NCBI GenBank assembly: GCA_036346375.1
Contig: CM070508.1
Span: forward strand, 40,630,862 to 40,694,861
Length of the DNA stretch: 64,000 bases
Origin: Guadua angustifolia
Lineage: Eukaryota > Streptophyta > Magnoliopsida > Poales > Poaceae
Reading direction: 5' to 3'
The number at the start of each line of letters is the position of its first letter. Position 1 is the stretch's first letter. Of the stretch, positions 32,590-42,526 are shown one piece after another. The notes beneath the pieces are model-generated. The model did no database searches. It worked only from the letters and a program-made list of their open reading frames with translations, and was not told where the DNA came from. The position numbers and the translations under genes are program-made.

Positions 32590-33240
32590 CCACCGGCCTG
32601 GGGCATCTCCCGATTGTGGTGTCGCCCACAGTCCGGAATATTCGGCTGGGTCATGTGCTAGTGGACGGAGGAAGTTCTCTCAGCCTCCTGTCCTCTACGG
32701 GGTTTTTGGCTCTTCAGATCCCTCAGCAGGATCTGCATCCATCGTTACCTTTCTTCGGAATAGCCCCGGGGGTTAGTGCAATTCCCGTGGGCCAGGTGCG
32801 TCTCCCCGTCACCTTTGGGGAAAGGGATAATTATCGCACCGAGCTGGTGGACTTTGAAGTCACTGATTTTGATCTCCCCTATAATGCCTTGCTTGGCCGA
32901 CCGGCGTTGGCCAAGTTCATGGCGGCGACCCACTATGCGTACATGGTGGTGAAGATGCTGTACTCGCCGCCCCATAACCATCTGGGTGGATCACTCTGAA
33001 GCCTTGCGCTGCCATAAGTTTGCGCTTGACATGATTGGCACCACCTGTGCCGGGCATGCTGATGCCGCCCGCTCGGGAACCCCTCAAGCCCAGACCCGCG
33101 CCTCGCCGGGCTCTGCCGGCGAGGTTAAGGTGGTCGCCTTGAGTGAGGGCGAACCCCGGAAAACCGTCAACATTGGCGCCAACCTCAGCGCCAAATAGGA
33201 AGATGCGCCACCTTCCTCGGTGTAATTCGACATGTTTGCT
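32590..33240 (+). pseudogene. Element D: aspartic protease region
   Basis: Frame 32616-32999 with VLVDGGSSLSLLS (catalytic Asp in DGGS, near 32662), then PVGQVRLPVTFGERDNYRTE and DLPYNALLGRPALAKF, standard Tat protease landmarks shared with C (VDGGSS; LPYNAILGRPALVKF). The linker to RT (33000-33240) is Ala/Gly-rich and out of frame. The protease would cut the Gag-Pol polyprotein. Confidence 0.87.
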
Positions 33241-33299
33241 CGGCAACCGCTCGATATGACCGGGTCCCCAGGAGGTGATCGAGCACCGATAGCTACGCC

Positions 33300-34500
33300 C
33301 CGGCGCGCCTTGCCTCGTCGGAAGATCCGCGCAAGCTCGAGCGGCAAGATGCCATTCGGCAGGAGGTGGAGAAACTATTGAGCGCAGGGATCATTAGGGA
33401 GGTCACTCACCGAAAGTGGCTTGCCAACTCAGTGCTCGCCAAAAGTCCAACGGGAAGTGGCGAATGTGTGTCGACTTCACCGACCTCAACAAGGCCTGCT
33501 CGAAGGATCCATATCCCTTGCCGCGAGTCGACCTCATTGTTGACTCTACGGTAGGTTGTGAGTTGTTATGCTTTCTGGATGCGTACTCCGGGTACCATCA
33601 GATTAGCATGGCGATAGAGGATGAAGAAAAGACTGCTTTTGTAACCTCTATGGGTGTTTATTGCTATGTCAGAATGGCTTTTGGTTTAAAGAATCTTTGG
33701 TTCTACTTACCAACGCATATGCACATTACTTTTCGCCCACGATAGGGCGTAATCTTGAAGTGTATGTTGATGATCTGGTTGTGAAAGTTAAAAAAGGTGA
33801 AGACTTGATTCAAGACCTGGAGGAAACCTTCTCCAACCTCCAGAAGAATTGCCTAAAGTTGAATCCAGAAAAGTGTGTGTTTGGCGTCCCCTCCGGCAAG
33901 TTACTGGGATTCCTGGTGTCTAACCGGGGGATTGAAGCCAATCCGGATAAGATAGCAGCGATTGAGCACATGAAGCCGCTAGCACGGCTCAAGCAGGTCC
34001 AGTGCTTGGCCGGTCGTCTGGCCTCCCTCGGGCGGTTCATCGCCCGACTGGGAGAAAGAAGCCTGCCCTTATTTAAGCTATTGAAGAAAACTAATCATTT
34101 TGAGTGGACTGATGAAGCTCAGAAGGCCTTTGAAGACTTGAAGCGGTACTCACCTCTCCTCCAAAGGCCGTTTCGCACAAGGTGAACCGTCATGAGATAT
34201 TGTCGCTACCCTCAAGTGGTCACCGTTTATATGGCGGAATGGGAAGGTGTCCAGAAGCCAGTTTACTATGTCAGCAAGGTGTTGCATGAAGCGGAAACTC
34301 GATATCCTCAAGCTCAAAAAATGCTGTACGCAGTCCTAGTGGCATCTACGAAACTGAGGCATTATTTCCAAGGGCGAGAAGTTACTGTGGTTACGGCCTA
34401 CCCATCAAGGGAAATCTGCATAATTGTGAAGCGTAAGGTCGACGCTAAATGGTCAAGGAACTGGAGAGTTCAACCATAAGTTTGTCCCCCGCACCGCTAT
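33300..34500 (+). pseudogene. Element D: reverse transcriptase and RNase H
   Basis: RT runs from EEVEKLLSAGIIREVTHRKW (about 33363) through NGKWRMCVDFTDLNKACSKD, FLDAYSGYHQI (catalytic Asp), then YVDDLVVK at 33763-33786 with both active-site Asp intact, then NPEKCVFGV and LVSNRGIEANPDKI. The RNase H/connection part at 34190-34400 has YYVSKVLHEAETRYPQAQKM and LRHYFQGREV. Two frame changes (about 33700 and 34185) and small indels break it. Confidence 0.9.
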
Positions 34501-34559
34501 CAAAAGTCAAAAGTTGGCAGAATTCGTTGCCAAGTGGACTTCGCTACTCTCGGTTTTAA

Positions 34560-36300
34560 GAAACCCCTCGCCGCTCCCCCTCGACCCCGCTCTTCGATGG
34601 CTCGTTCAGATTGGAGGGCGCAGGGGCTGGTGTTGTCCTAGTCTCCCCGACTGGTGACATTCTTCAGTATGTTGTTGCTCTTGATTTTAAAGCCACTAAC
34701 AATATTGCCGAATATGAAGGTCTCACGGCAGGTTATGATCACTTTGCCGTTAGGCATCCGCCGCTTTTAGGTCAAGGGCGACCTCGCTAGTCATCAATCA
34801 AGCGAGGAAGGAATTTCAATGTTCTCGACCCCACCATGGCGCGCATTTTGGTGGAGGTGCGTCAAAAATGGAGCGGCGTCAAGGATTGTGATACATTCAT
34901 ATCCCCTGCGTGATAATCACCTTGCGGATGGGTTTTCGCAGCTTTTGCCCTCAAGGGCTTCGTCCGCCGAGTCTTCAAGAAAGACTATCGCGATCGCCCA
35001 TCGCAAAGACGCGATCCGTGGGAATGATGGTGTCGCCATCGCAGCCCACGATCCGTGGGAATGATGGTGTCGCCATCGTTCACGATCCGTGGGAATGATG
35101 GTGTCGTGCCGCAACCCCCATTCAGAGAGGACGATGGTATGGCTGCCGCGCCTCGACTCAGTGGGGAAGGTGGCCGCAAGACAAACTCTCCAGCCAGGAG
35201 GGAAGGGCGCGCCCGCCTCAAATTTCAAGTCCGGAGGATATGGCGGTGCCGCCAATGCAGACTGTGGGAAATGCTTGGCCCAAAAAGTACCCGGCGAACA
35301 CCGAGTGCTCGCCACACTTGGCCGAAGATCGCTGGATGGATCCGATCCTAGCCTTCCTCATGAGACCAAGTGATCCCCGACGATGATGCTCAATGAGAAG
35401 ATAGCACGAAGGCCATGCTATACCGTGGGTGGGGACCTATACCGCCAGAGAAAAATGGGATTCTATCAAGTGCATCACTGAAGAGGGGAGCGCCGCTTCT
35501 CGATATCCATGGAGGCATGTAAAGGAGCCATATGTCCCACCGAACTAGTAGTAGGCAAAGCATTTCGCCAAGGATTTTATTGGCCTATCGCCTCCAGATG
35601 CTTTTAGCCGGTGAGGACATGCAAAGCTTGTCAGCCCTTCGCCGTATAAGTCCACCGACCAGCCTTAAGCCAAGAAACCATCCCGCCTCCCCGCCGCTCG
35701 CGTCTCGGGGCCGATATCCCGGGTCCGCCTCGCTGGTTACGGGGCTTCACCCACCTTTTGTCGCCATTGACAAATTCATGAAGTGGGTTGAAGCCGGCAA
35801 GACGCGCTATTACGGCTTCCATCATTGCCAAATTTATGCGTGATATTTACCCGCTTTGGAGTCGCCAACCGCATTATCACCGATAATGGAACTCTGCCCA
35901 CCAAGGCAAGATTTCGAGTTCTGCGGATGAGCTGGGCACCAAAGTATGCTTTGCTTCGTTGCTCCACCCCAAAAGCAATGGTCAAGCCGAGCGCAACAAT
36001 GCCTTGGTGTTAAAAGGCCTCAAGACAAGAGCGCTTGATCGACCCACGTTTAGGGCGCGCCGATCGAAGAACTTCCTACCGGCTGTGGTCACTCCGCATT
36101 CACACCCGCCGGGCTACTAGCGAGACGCCTTTCTTCTTGGTGTATGGGGCGAAGTCGCCCCCTCCGAACCGCTGCTCGCTCTCTCTGTCTCGGTTTTCAA
36201 TGAAGAAGACCATGAGGATATTCGCAAGAAGAGGTCAACCTCTTGAAGAAGTTCGTGATCGGGCCGCCTTCAGGCCGCCTCTGCATTAGCAAAGCCTCAG
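34560..36300 (+). pseudogene. Element D: aRNase H and integrase, badly broken
   Basis: A second, archaeal-type RNase H starts near 34590 (GAGAGVVLVSPTGD, then FKATNNIAEYEGL), a hallmark of the Tat lineage. Integrase remnants are FVAIDKFMKWVEAGK at 35760-35805 (first Asp of DDE) and VANRIITDNGT at 35862-35895 (second Asp), then a PKSNGQAE-like region (about 35970-36000). The segment between them contains a local triplication (35010-35110). Frames are too fragmented to restore. Confidence 0.8.
35010..35106 (+). repeat. Threefold 34-38 bp repeat in D pol
   Basis: CGATCCGTGGGAATGATGGT then GTCGCCAT starts at about 35012, 35050 and 35084. The third copy ends GTCGTGCC. It lies where aRNase H joins integrase. 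Confidence 0.92.
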
Positions 36301-37084
36301 CGATACCATGCCACCCGGTCTCGAGATGTCACTAGCAAGCATGCATTCGGTCTTATGAGGGTTCAGACGATGCCGGGTTGTATAAGCCGCTCCCCGTGGA
36401 GGGCCCTTCAAGGTGGTTCAAGATCTCGCCCGACGGTCCGTTAGCCATCGAAGACGGCCAAGAACTCGTGAATTCTACAATGTGGAGTTGTTATGAAGTT
36501 CTATCCATGAAAATTGTGGGTACTGGTGATTCGCTTCACTAGCCCCGGATGGACTTGTCCTCCAGTTGATCAGCGGCCACTAGTTGTTGATAATGTTATT
36601 ATCTTGAGGATTTTCTACTTTATTGTTGCTCCTCTTTTTGTGTCCTACGGGACAGTTTGCGCATGGATGTTATTGGTCCCAAAGTTCTGGCAACCCCTTG
36701 TCGGTCCATAGTTACGCCTGGTATCCGTGCCGGGTAAAGATGGGCAACCAAGGAGTGAATCTGGCACAGTGCTCAAATGTGGTTCATACACCCCAAGTTG
36801 GCTCAATCACCGGTCGTTGGTCGTTAACAAGCTAGCGCCGCCTAGTATCCTTCCCCGGGGTTCGCCGCTTATCAAGACTTGCCATGGGCCGTGGTTTTGA
36901 AAAAACGGCGATTTACATGGAAGCCAAAACGAGTGAACCAATATTATCCCATGCGCAGACTTATATTGTCAGGATCTACATTGTATGTGCCCTGCATAAT
37001 ATTCATTCACCTTTGCAATAGCTGCGCATGTGTACGAGTCAAACTTTAAAGCTTTGGCTCGATTCGAAAAGGAAAATCTAATAG
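36301..37084. other. Non-coding spacer of D
   Basis: Follows the integrase end. T-rich, with no clear frame or family match. Confidence 0.45.
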
Positions 37085-37320
37085 TGCACGAAGACTCCGG
37101 CTGGTCGCCCAACGCTTGGGGGCTGATCGCCTGGTCATGGGGGCTGGTCGCCCAAGGCTCCACTGTCGCCTAGCCGCTTGGGGGCCGACGCCCAAAGACT
37201 TGGCGGCCGCCGAAGACTCGGTCGTCGCCTCACGCTGGGGGCCGATCGCTCACGCTTGGGGGGTCGCTCAAGGCTCCAACCGGTCGCCCAGCTGCTTAGG
37301 TTGGGCACCTGCTAATACAT
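37085..37320. repeat. Degenerate GC-rich short repeats in D
   Basis: Variants of GGGGGCTGGTCGCCCAAGGC and GGGGGCCGATCGCTCACGCT recur roughly every 25-45 bp. They separate pol from the antisense gene. Confidence 0.75.
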
Positions 37321-37964
37321 AAGCCAGGGATGTCGCAAGCCCGATGGCTCCTTGGTGATAAAGCGAAAGTCTTCGGTGTAAGCGTCTAGTAAGGTTAAGT
37401 GACCAAAGTGTAAGTCGGGCACTGATTCAATACGGCTTGCACACCCTAAGTTGGTTTCAGAAGCACCGCCGGTTGTCATCTGCAGAGCCACCGCCCAAGA
37501 CCACTCCTGGAAACTTATCATCTTCTACGCCACACTAATGAACGATTCTAAGAGATCACAAGGATTTAAGTTCCGAAAAGGTTTCAGCCAATGACAACCC
37601 TGCATAAAATCTTACCACTAAAACTATTCTGCGGCTCACACGCATAACGCTACTACCGGTCGCTCGCTAAGTTCTATGTTACTTATGCCAGACAGTTTAC
37701 ATTTCTGGTTGGTAGCATGTAACATCTACAGGAATTTTGGAACGTTGCCTGGACTTAAAGAGTCTAACTGGCACCTCAACTGAGTTTCAAACTGGTCGCC
37801 TGGCAATCCCAGCATACAATATCAAATAAGCACAGCAAGCAAACATGAAGGTAAAACTAGGAAACATTCATTACAGCAAAGGTTTGTTAAAGTGTTTATA
37901 CAGATAAAAAGGGCTGATCAACAAAGGAAGTAAAAGCAAAAAAGTGGAGTCGCGGCCCAGCCCT
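37321..37964. other. Non-coding spacer of D
   Basis: No gene seen. This would be the downstream region of the antisense gene; no clear AATAAA was found on the minus strand. Confidence 0.4.
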
Positions 37965-40220
37965 TCACTCATCGCCCACGTCGATATCGCCGGTGCCTTC
38001 TTCCTCCGCCACTGGGGTGGAGACCTCCATGACCGGCTGCTGCACTTGCAGCTGCCCGGCCAAGTGCTTGGCGGCTGCTCACACGCGAGTCTCCGCCTGG
38101 GCGGCGTCTCCCACGATGCCGGTCTCCATTGCCACCATCGGGTCCGAGGAGGCGCCGCTGGTGGCCCAAAGATGCCAGCACGGCGGTGGCGCCATCACCG
38201 CCACCTTCTTGCCTCCTCGCGAGCTGCGGCGGCCAGTATGGGCAACCCCGAGCGCTTCCACGGTTCGTTGGTCGCAGACGCTGCATCGCAGTATAAGGTC
38301 TCCGAGGGCGCGCTCCAAAGACTGCGTCCAAAGGTTCCGTGCATCTTTGATGCTGTTGAAAGGCTCCCTTGAGCATGGTGGCGAGATTGGCGCTGAAGCG
38401 GTCAGCCAGACTGAGGTCCTTCAACGCCGCTGCCCTTCCGCCTTTTGTGCATAGTAGCTGTATGGTCTGTGGCCCTTTCTTGCACCACCATCGTGGTCCG
38501 CTTCTCTCCCGCCTCCTGCCTACTGCCGATGGCCCCTGGCTAATGCTCGCTTATCCGCCCATGCCCAGCGGCCGTGGAGGCAAGGAGGCGCCGAGCGAGT
38601 TGCGGCAAATTGCCGAAGTTCAAGGAAGAGCTCAAATGAGAGCTGCTGGGCGGGGTGGTGACGATGTTGGCGGCGAGTTGGCGGGTGCGCCCGTGTCGTG
38701 GCCGCCGCCGTTCACAGGGCGCGCGGTCGGCGGTGTTCGGGCGGAAGTTCTCGCCACCAAGAAGCGCAGTGGCATCTGCTCCCTTGAGGTATCTTGAGGG
38801 GTCGCCCTTGGCGTCACCCTTAAGCTGATGAAGCTGGCCTTGGGTACCTCAAGTCCGCCTTGTCGAGTGGCGGCGTGGGTCCCCGTGGCTGAAGGCGTGG
38901 CGCTGTGGAGGAGGTTGGAGGCCGCCACGGCGAGCTCTGGAGAAGGAGAAGACGATGAAGCCGGCGCCGAGGGCGGCGCGTGATGCTGCGGGTGCGCGGC
39001 GGCGCCAAGGTGGCGGCGTTGGCGCCGCGAGTGAGTGGCAATGCCGGGCGCCCAGTGGCGGTGCCCGGAGCGGGCAGCACACTGGGGCGGGTGCAACCGC
39101 CCCATGTGATGTCACCGCCACCCTAAAACTGGTGGCGGCGGGAGTCAGGTCCGCGTGGCGGGCCTTCTTCACGCCCGGATCTGAGGTGTCCGGGATGAGT
39201 GGTCGCTTGCCTGCCGCCCGATCAGTGGGAGGAGGTACATCCCTGATCCTCAGAGGGGCGCACGGTGGCAGCAGCCTGACGATCCTCAGGCGCTCCGCAG
39301 ACTCCAAATCGGCGAGCGGTCGTGCCGATGAAGGGAAGTCCAGACCAGCTGGAACCGGCGGCATGAGCCCGGAGAGCCACGTGTTGATGGGTGGCCCATC
39401 CAAGTTTCCCGCGCCTGACCAAAGTTAAAAAGAAACTGCCGGTTGGTAGGGAGCGACATAAAAAAGGCATGAATGCAGAAAAAAGCCAAAAATAATAGTG
39501 AGCACTTACGGCCGGGGAAGGTGCGGGTGATGTCGTTGCCACTGTGGTATTGCCACCGCTAATACGGCGACGGAGGGGCTAAGTCTTGGGATACAAAATC
39601 CTAACAACCGGGCCGCCCAGCTTAAACCTGGGCCCCGCAGTTGTTGATGCGGTCGCCATTGTTGAGTTCCGCCGCCCTTCGACGGGCGAAGTTCAGCTTC
39701 GGTGATCGCCGCTTGGGCTGGCACCCTCAGAGCATCAACGCCATTGCTGCCGTTGACGACAACCACTGGGGCGCCAGCCTTCCAGCTTGACTCGACTAGA
39801 AGGAGGTAGCGAAGAGCCATCCCGCCCGAAGACTGAAGTGCAGCCTCAGCAGCCGCTGCTGGAGGAGGCGCGCAGAGGAAGAAGTAGCGAAAAAAGTGGG
39901 AGGTTCGCATCACCCCCATGAACATTTCACGAGGTGTGCTAAGATGGCGAGAAAAGAATGGAGTGGGGGTGAGATGAAGGTGATGGATTTCAGAGAAGTA
40001 GAGGACGATGAGGAAAAAATCGAAAAAAGGCGGCAAAGTTCGCCATTATGCCCCACACGAAGATGATGATCTCTGCTGGGCATCTGGGCGTGAGGGTCCT
40101 GCCCGAAAAAGAGAGGACCCTCCGACACAATGGTGTGGAGTCTCCCCACTGTGTAGGAGTCCACAGTGGAAGCGGGAATGGAAGGCGAACCAGGAGGAGC
40201 CATGAAAGCAAAAGTGACAA
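37965..40220 (-). pseudogene. Antisense gene of D, gypsy-type transposon (PF04195-like) protein
   Basis: Runs opposite to pol, starting near 40205 (MAPPGSPSIPASTVDSYTVG) and ending at TGA 37965-37967 after EEEGTGDIDVGDE. Between 39850 and 40050, fragments in alternating frames (LYFSEIHHLHLTP, then LAILAHL, then SHFFRYFF) follow the pattern of the putative gypsy-type transposon domain (Transposase_28, PF04195), recognised by memory. Further on is ESSWKAG near 39790. The C-terminal part (37965-38330) is Ala/Gln-rich and contains one in-frame TGA before AAAKHLAGQLQVQQP. Introns probably separate parts (for example around 39430-39550) but were not fixed. Function is unknown. Confidence 0.6.
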
Positions 40221-40487
40221 AAGACAAGAAAAGCTCAGAGCAAGAAGATGGAGTTTGCAAAGGATGCTAAAAACGTGAACTGCCTAGTGCGGATGGATCT
40301 ATATATATGTATCCCCCACTCGCACCGACGGTTCACGAAAGGACAAGGTCGTGCGCCGTTTCGGGTCCCATGAAAAATCAGTGGATGCGGGAAGGAATCG
40401 AGGCGGTCGCATCCTGATGAGTGATGGCCCCATCCAAGAATGCACCGGCATTTAATGTAAGATCTCAAAAGACTCTGGTGTGCGTTC

Positions 40488-40506
40488 TTGGGTGGGCCCG
40501 GGGGCT
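40488..40506 (+). promoter_or_regulatory. Polypurine tract of D
   Basis: GGTGGGCCCGGGGGCTACT lies directly before the 3' LTR. Confidence 0.55.
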
Positions 40507-40508
40507 AC

Positions 40509-41642
40509 TATCGGTGTACTATACGCCTGTGGTACTTTTCGCCGCACACAAAGCGCGGCGGGTTTACATGGCGTTTAGCGAAGCGGTGGGTGTTTACACC
40601 CGCCTGCTGGACGCGCCCACGTGGCGCGCGGGCGAAAGCGGGTGATCACGCCGCCGCCAAGACACCACCAACGTGGCGGCTGGCGGGCGTGGGCGAGCAC
40701 GCCGCCCACCGGTGCTCGCCCACGGGCGCGCGGCGAGCAAGCGGCGACACGCCGCCGCCGGGCGCGTTCACCGACGCGGGCGGTTATGCGTGAGGGCGAG
40801 CACGCCCGCCCACCGGGTACCGATCCACGTGGCGCGCGGTGAGCAAGCGGGCGACACGCCGCCGCCGGCGCCACCGACGTGGGCGTTTAGCGGCGGTGGG
40901 CGAGCACGCCCGCCCACCGGGTGCCGGGTCCACGTGGCGCGCAGCGAGCAGCGGGCGACACCGCCGCCGGGCTACCACCACGGGCGGCTTTGGCGGGCGT
41001 GGGCGAGCACGCCTTGCTTGTTCCGCCGCCATGCAAAAAGGTGGGACACGATGGCTCCACCTCGAAGCCTCCTCTCCCGCCGCATCGGTCGAGGCAGTGC
41101 CCGCTGCATTGTGCACGCCGATTCCAAGGAATTCTCACAAGCCTGCTCTCCGATGCCTCACACCTACCCGTCATAGGGTCACTTCCCTAAGAATCGCGAA
41201 GGCTTATACTGCATTAATTAGGGTCAAGGAACAGGGACAAATGATAGAGGCGTAATAAATGCATGTAAGATAAGCATGATGACGACTTCTCCTCTATCTC
41301 GACCTGTAAGCCCATGTTTATAAGGGCACTCTAGAGCATACGGGAGGGGGGAGGAGGAGAGAAAAGAGGAGAGAGGTCAACAGAAGAGCGATTGAGCCTC
41401 AAACTTTGTAACCAAGTTCAAGATAAGCAATTCAAGATCAGGCAGGACGTAAGGCTATTACCCTTTAGCAAGGGGCCCGAACTCCGGGTAAAATTCCGTG
41501 TTCATAAAATTCGAGGGCAACCTTTGGAATTCGTTAGTGTGAGAGGTACCGGGTTTCCTCGTTAGGGTTTGCCATTACCAAAGCCACCCCCGCCGAACAA
41601 AACCCGGCTCAGAACTTGGGCTCGCTGTGGAATACACCGACA
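40509..41642 (+). repeat. 3' LTR of D
   Basis: Starts TATCGGTGTACTATACGCC, where the first dinucleotide is TA rather than TG, and ends GGAATACACCGACA; 1134 bp. It matches the 5' LTR, including the four-unit GC array, with many one- to five-base indels in GC-rich parts and near identity in the AT-rich part (for example 41370-41460 against 30395-30480). Confidence 0.92.
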
Positions 41643-41647
41643 GAACT
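41643..41647. repeat. Target-site duplication GAACT, right of D
   Basis: Exact match to 29504-29508. Confidence 0.95.
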
Positions 41648-42136
41648 ATACTGGTTCGAGCCCCCTTGAGGGTAATTACTCTACGTCCAGTCTTCTCCTG
41701 AGGTGGAGGGACTTACTAATGGCGATCACAGAGAGTGCTTACAGCTCGAGCTCGGGCGCCTGTAGATGTGTGTGTCTATGGCTAATGAGTTCGCCCTCTC
41801 GACATATGCCTTGCGTGGGTTTATATACTCCCTAATCGCCGCAATCGGCCGGGAGAGATCTCCGGGAGTGGTTTATGTGCATTGAAGGTGGGCCAGAATC
41901 GCCTAAAAATGCCGCCCACTTCCGCCTTGACGCCATTACTCAAAGTCTTGGTAACCGTCGAGTAAATGCACGCCCGAGTCAAGGTCGAGGTTGAGCGGGA
42001 ACAGGACCTCCCACCGCTCAAACTCGAGGTCGTGCGGGGCAAAACGATGCCTAGGTCGTGGTCGAAGGCCTTTGCTGGATCGCCCGAGCTGTGTAATTTG
42101 CTGATCAGATGTCTTGCCGTAAATCCAGCCCCGACA
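41643..42136 (-). repeat. 3' LTR of C, inner part (right of D)
   Basis: Continues GAACTATACTGGTTCGAGCC as in the 5' LTR at 63675 and ends CCAGCCCCGACA. A minus-strand TATA box, GAGTATATAAACC, lies at 41818-41830 and is repeated in the 5' LTR at 63844-63856. Confidence 0.87.
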
Positions 42137-42526
42137 ACCACTTCGAGGCTCAAGGTCGTGGCTGGAACACGGGCCGATCTTGAGCCTCCACAGAGACGGT
42201 ACTGATTTCTGGAATCTTCAAACCTGAGGTTGAGGCCGAGCGGAAACCTAACGCAAGGCCTTGACGAGATGACACCCAGCGCCTCTTGATCTCTAGATCC
42301 CCAGTACGGCCAGACAGTAGAACCGTTCGCACCGCCTGCTTCGCCAAGGCACTTTAAATTGCTCCCATCGTGATCATCTCGACTCAAGGCCCTTCGATAT
42401 GCCCCATCTGGGCCTCAGAAGGCCCGGCTTATAAAGCCCGGGCCGCCACTTCTCAATTCTCCACTTCTTCATAGTCTTCTTCCTTGTCCCAACTCTTCTT
42501 CCTCCGACCAATTTTTCTCAATCGCC
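42137..42526. other. Internal non-coding end of C
   Basis: Lies between the 3' LTR and the antisense gene. It would be the promoter and leader of that gene. GGGCTTATAAAGCCC at 42426-42441 is a plausible plus-strand TATA box about 90 bp before the ATG at 42527. Confidence 0.45.

Larger units (their letters stand above)
29509..41642 (+). mobile_element. Element D: Tat-lineage Ty3/gypsy element, 12.1 kb
   Basis: A complete insertion with LTRs (29509-30672 and 40509-41642), a GAACT target duplication, a primer site, gag, protease, RT, RNase H, aRNase H, integrase, a long spacer with degenerate repeats, an antisense gene on the minus strand, and a polypurine tract. All coding regions are broken by stops and indels. 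It is a different family from C and F: the LTR is longer and unrelated, the primer site differs and the antisense gene has another sequence. Confidence 0.93.

Noticed and set aside
40488..41255. Open frames up to 167 codons on both strands
   Set aside because: Same array in the 3' LTR of D.
42155..42526. Host promoter or gene between the C LTR and its antisense gene
   Set aside because: The segment is internal to C and flows from its 3' LTR; no independent evidence of host DNA.
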